From contig NZ_UZWD01000009.1 of the NCBI RefSeq assembly GCF_900631955.1, positions 62,001-126,000 of the forward strand: DNA of 64,000 nucleotides, in the 5' to 3' direction. Positions 63,050 through 64,000 of this stretch are shown piece by piece (the stretch's first letter is position 1; each line of letters opens with the position of its first letter). The notes under the pieces were generated by a model that saw only the letters and a list, made by a program, of their open reading frames with translations, was not told the origin of the DNA and did no database searches. Both the position numbers and the translations under genes were made by a program. The stretch is from Devosia equisanguinis. Lineage in GTDB: Bacteria; Pseudomonadota; Alphaproteobacteria; Rhizobiales; Devosiaceae.

Positions 63050-63081
63050 TAAGAAAAATGACCCGAACCGAGGTTCGGGTC
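63050..63081 (-). terminator. Rho-independent terminator of the Sel1-repeat gene
   Basis: On the minus strand GACCCGAACC and GGTTCGGGTC form a 10-bp stem with a tiny loop, followed by ATTTTTCTT. It lies between the Sel1 gene stop (63208) and the TauE start. Confidence 0.85.
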
Positions 63082-63207
63082 ACGGTCGGCTCATGTTAGA
63101 TCGGTTCGTATGGACACCGCAACCGTCCGGGCGCTTAAAACGCGTCGAAACAAGGATTTAACGTATTCCTGTCGCCATTGCCGACGACAGGAAAGCGCCT
63201 TTCCCGC

Positions 63208-64000
63208 TTACACCGGCTGGCTGCCGAGAACGGCCAGAAGGCGCGGATTGACCTTGCCGCTTTCGCTCATGCCGGTACCGCGCTCGAAGTCGCGGATGGC
63301 CTGCATCGTCTTGGGGCCTGGAAGTCCATCGGGCGAGCCAACATCAAAACCGAGGCGGTTCAGCGCCTGCTGAACGCGCAGTACCACGTCCTTGTTGGCA
63401 ATGGCTTCGCCCGGATCAAACGTGCTCATCCAGGTGCCGATGGGTGCAAAGTTGGCCGCCAGCTCGATGGATTGCGGACTCCAGGCCTTGACCGTGTCGT
63501 TGACCCGGCCGACGGCCTCGGCGGTCAGTGACTTGGCGATATCGTCGCGGGCCTGCGCGGCATCCTTGTCGCCGCTGCGGGCGGCCAGCGAGAACCACTT
63601 GTAGGACTGCTCGAAATCCTGCTCCACGCCCAAACCGCGCGCATAGAGCATGCCCAGGTTGAACTGGCTGTCGGTCATGCCCCGGTTTGCGGCCTGGGTA
63701 AACCACTCGGCGGCGGACTCGAACTGCTGGTCACCCAGTTGCCCGCCGGCATAGAGCGCCGCCAGATTGTGCATGGCCATGCGGTTGCCCGCTTCCGCCG
63801 CACGCTGGTACCAGAGACGGGCCTGCTCGACATCCTTCTCGACGCCCGTACCGGCCTCGTAAAGATTGCCCAGCCGATATTGCGCGGGCACGAAACCCTG
63901 CGCGGCGGAGCGCTCATACCATTTGGCGGCCTCGCCATAATTCTGCTCGACCGCGCGGCCCTCCGTGTAGATGGCAGCGATCTCGAACTGGGCGCGGGCG
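63208..64000 (-). CDS. Sel1-repeat and peptidoglycan-binding protein, PodJ-like C-terminus (partial)
   Basis: The reading frame is open from the window edge to the stop at 63208 (264 codons visible). It shows four to five Sel1 repeats (for example AQYRLGNLYEAGTGV and SQFNLGMLYARGLGV) followed by a peptidoglycan-binding type 1 domain (VLRVQQALNRLGFDVGSPDG and KTMQAIRDFERGTGM). Sel1 repeats plus this domain at the C-terminus fit PodJ-like polar organisers. The N-terminal part is outside the window. Confidence 0.8.
   Translation of the reverse strand, partial: ARAQFEIAAIYTEGRAVEQNYGEAAKWYERSAAQGFVPAQYRLGNLYEAGTGVEKDVEQARLWYQRAAEAGNRMAMHNLAALYAGGQLGDQQFESAAEWFTQAANRGMTDSQFNLGMLYARGLGVEQDFEQSYKWFSLAARSGDKDAAQARDDIAKSLTAEAVGRVNDTVKAWSPQSIELAANFAPIGTWMSTFDPGEAIANKDVVLRVQQALNRLGFDVGSPDGLPGPKTMQAIRDFERGTGMSESGKVNPRLLAVLGSQPV

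Noticed and set aside
1-64000. CRISPR arrays, prophage genes or insertion sequences
   Set aside because: No regularly spaced repeats, transposase, integrase or phage structural proteins were recognised.

Overview
The window is about 64 kb of GC-rich DNA from an alphaproteobacterium, most likely a Hyphomicrobiales member close to Devosia or Pelagibacterium. The lineage call is an inference. It rests on a class I lysyl-tRNA synthetase, the long alphaproteobacterial dCTP deaminase, a SAM-II riboswitch upstream of metZ, a DUF952-pyrD pair, a ligase-associated helicase with PdeM, and a PodJ-like Sel1/peptidoglycan-binding C-terminus. There are no phage, insertion-sequence or CRISPR features, and no gene-free stretch above 300 bases.

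Positions 1-16.4 kb hold carbohydrate uptake. A first ribose/fructose-type ABC operon (minus strand, 4048 to beyond 1) ends in an unusual single open frame that joins an alpha/beta-hydrolase to a GntR/FadR-type DNA-binding domain. A second complete ribose-type ABC operon (9814 to 4273) starts with a ketose-3-epimerase-like TIM barrel and faces a divergent AraC regulator. A third, maltose-type ABC locus (13415 to 11155) looks decayed: frameshifted ATPase, N-terminally truncated permease and no binding protein. A ROK regulator and an MFS drug exporter with a divergent TetR follow.

Positions 16.9-21.8 kb are a TetR-MFP-RND efflux operon behind a perfect 15-bp inverted repeat. Positions 21.8-32.3 kb form a coherent sugar or sugar-acid module. 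A maltose-type ABC transporter and an intracellular GH2 glycosidase lie on the minus strand. Divergent to them are a galactonate-dehydratase-like enolase, an SDR, an FCD-type GntR regulator and a ribitol-2-dehydrogenase-like SDR. The divergent promoter carries two exact copies of a 15-bp sequence.

Positions 32.5-42.95 kb are an accessory-looking run of mostly uncharacterised secreted or membrane proteins around an ECF sigma factor and a membrane anti-sigma-like protein. From 42.97 kb onward the content is mostly housekeeping: tRNA-Gly(CCC), dcd, SAM-II riboswitch plus metZ, an amino-acid binding protein behind a REP-like palindrome, TerB-like protein, class I LysRS, GFA protein, an HTH/DUF2975 pair with tandem operators, a LexA-like repressor coupled to an AAC(6')-like acetyltransferase, DUF952-pyrD, a MATE exporter and a uridine-kinase-like protein. 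The ligase-associated helicase and pdeM follow, separated by a two-gene GMC dehydrogenase. A TauE/TIGR02186 pair and a partial Sel1 protein close the window.
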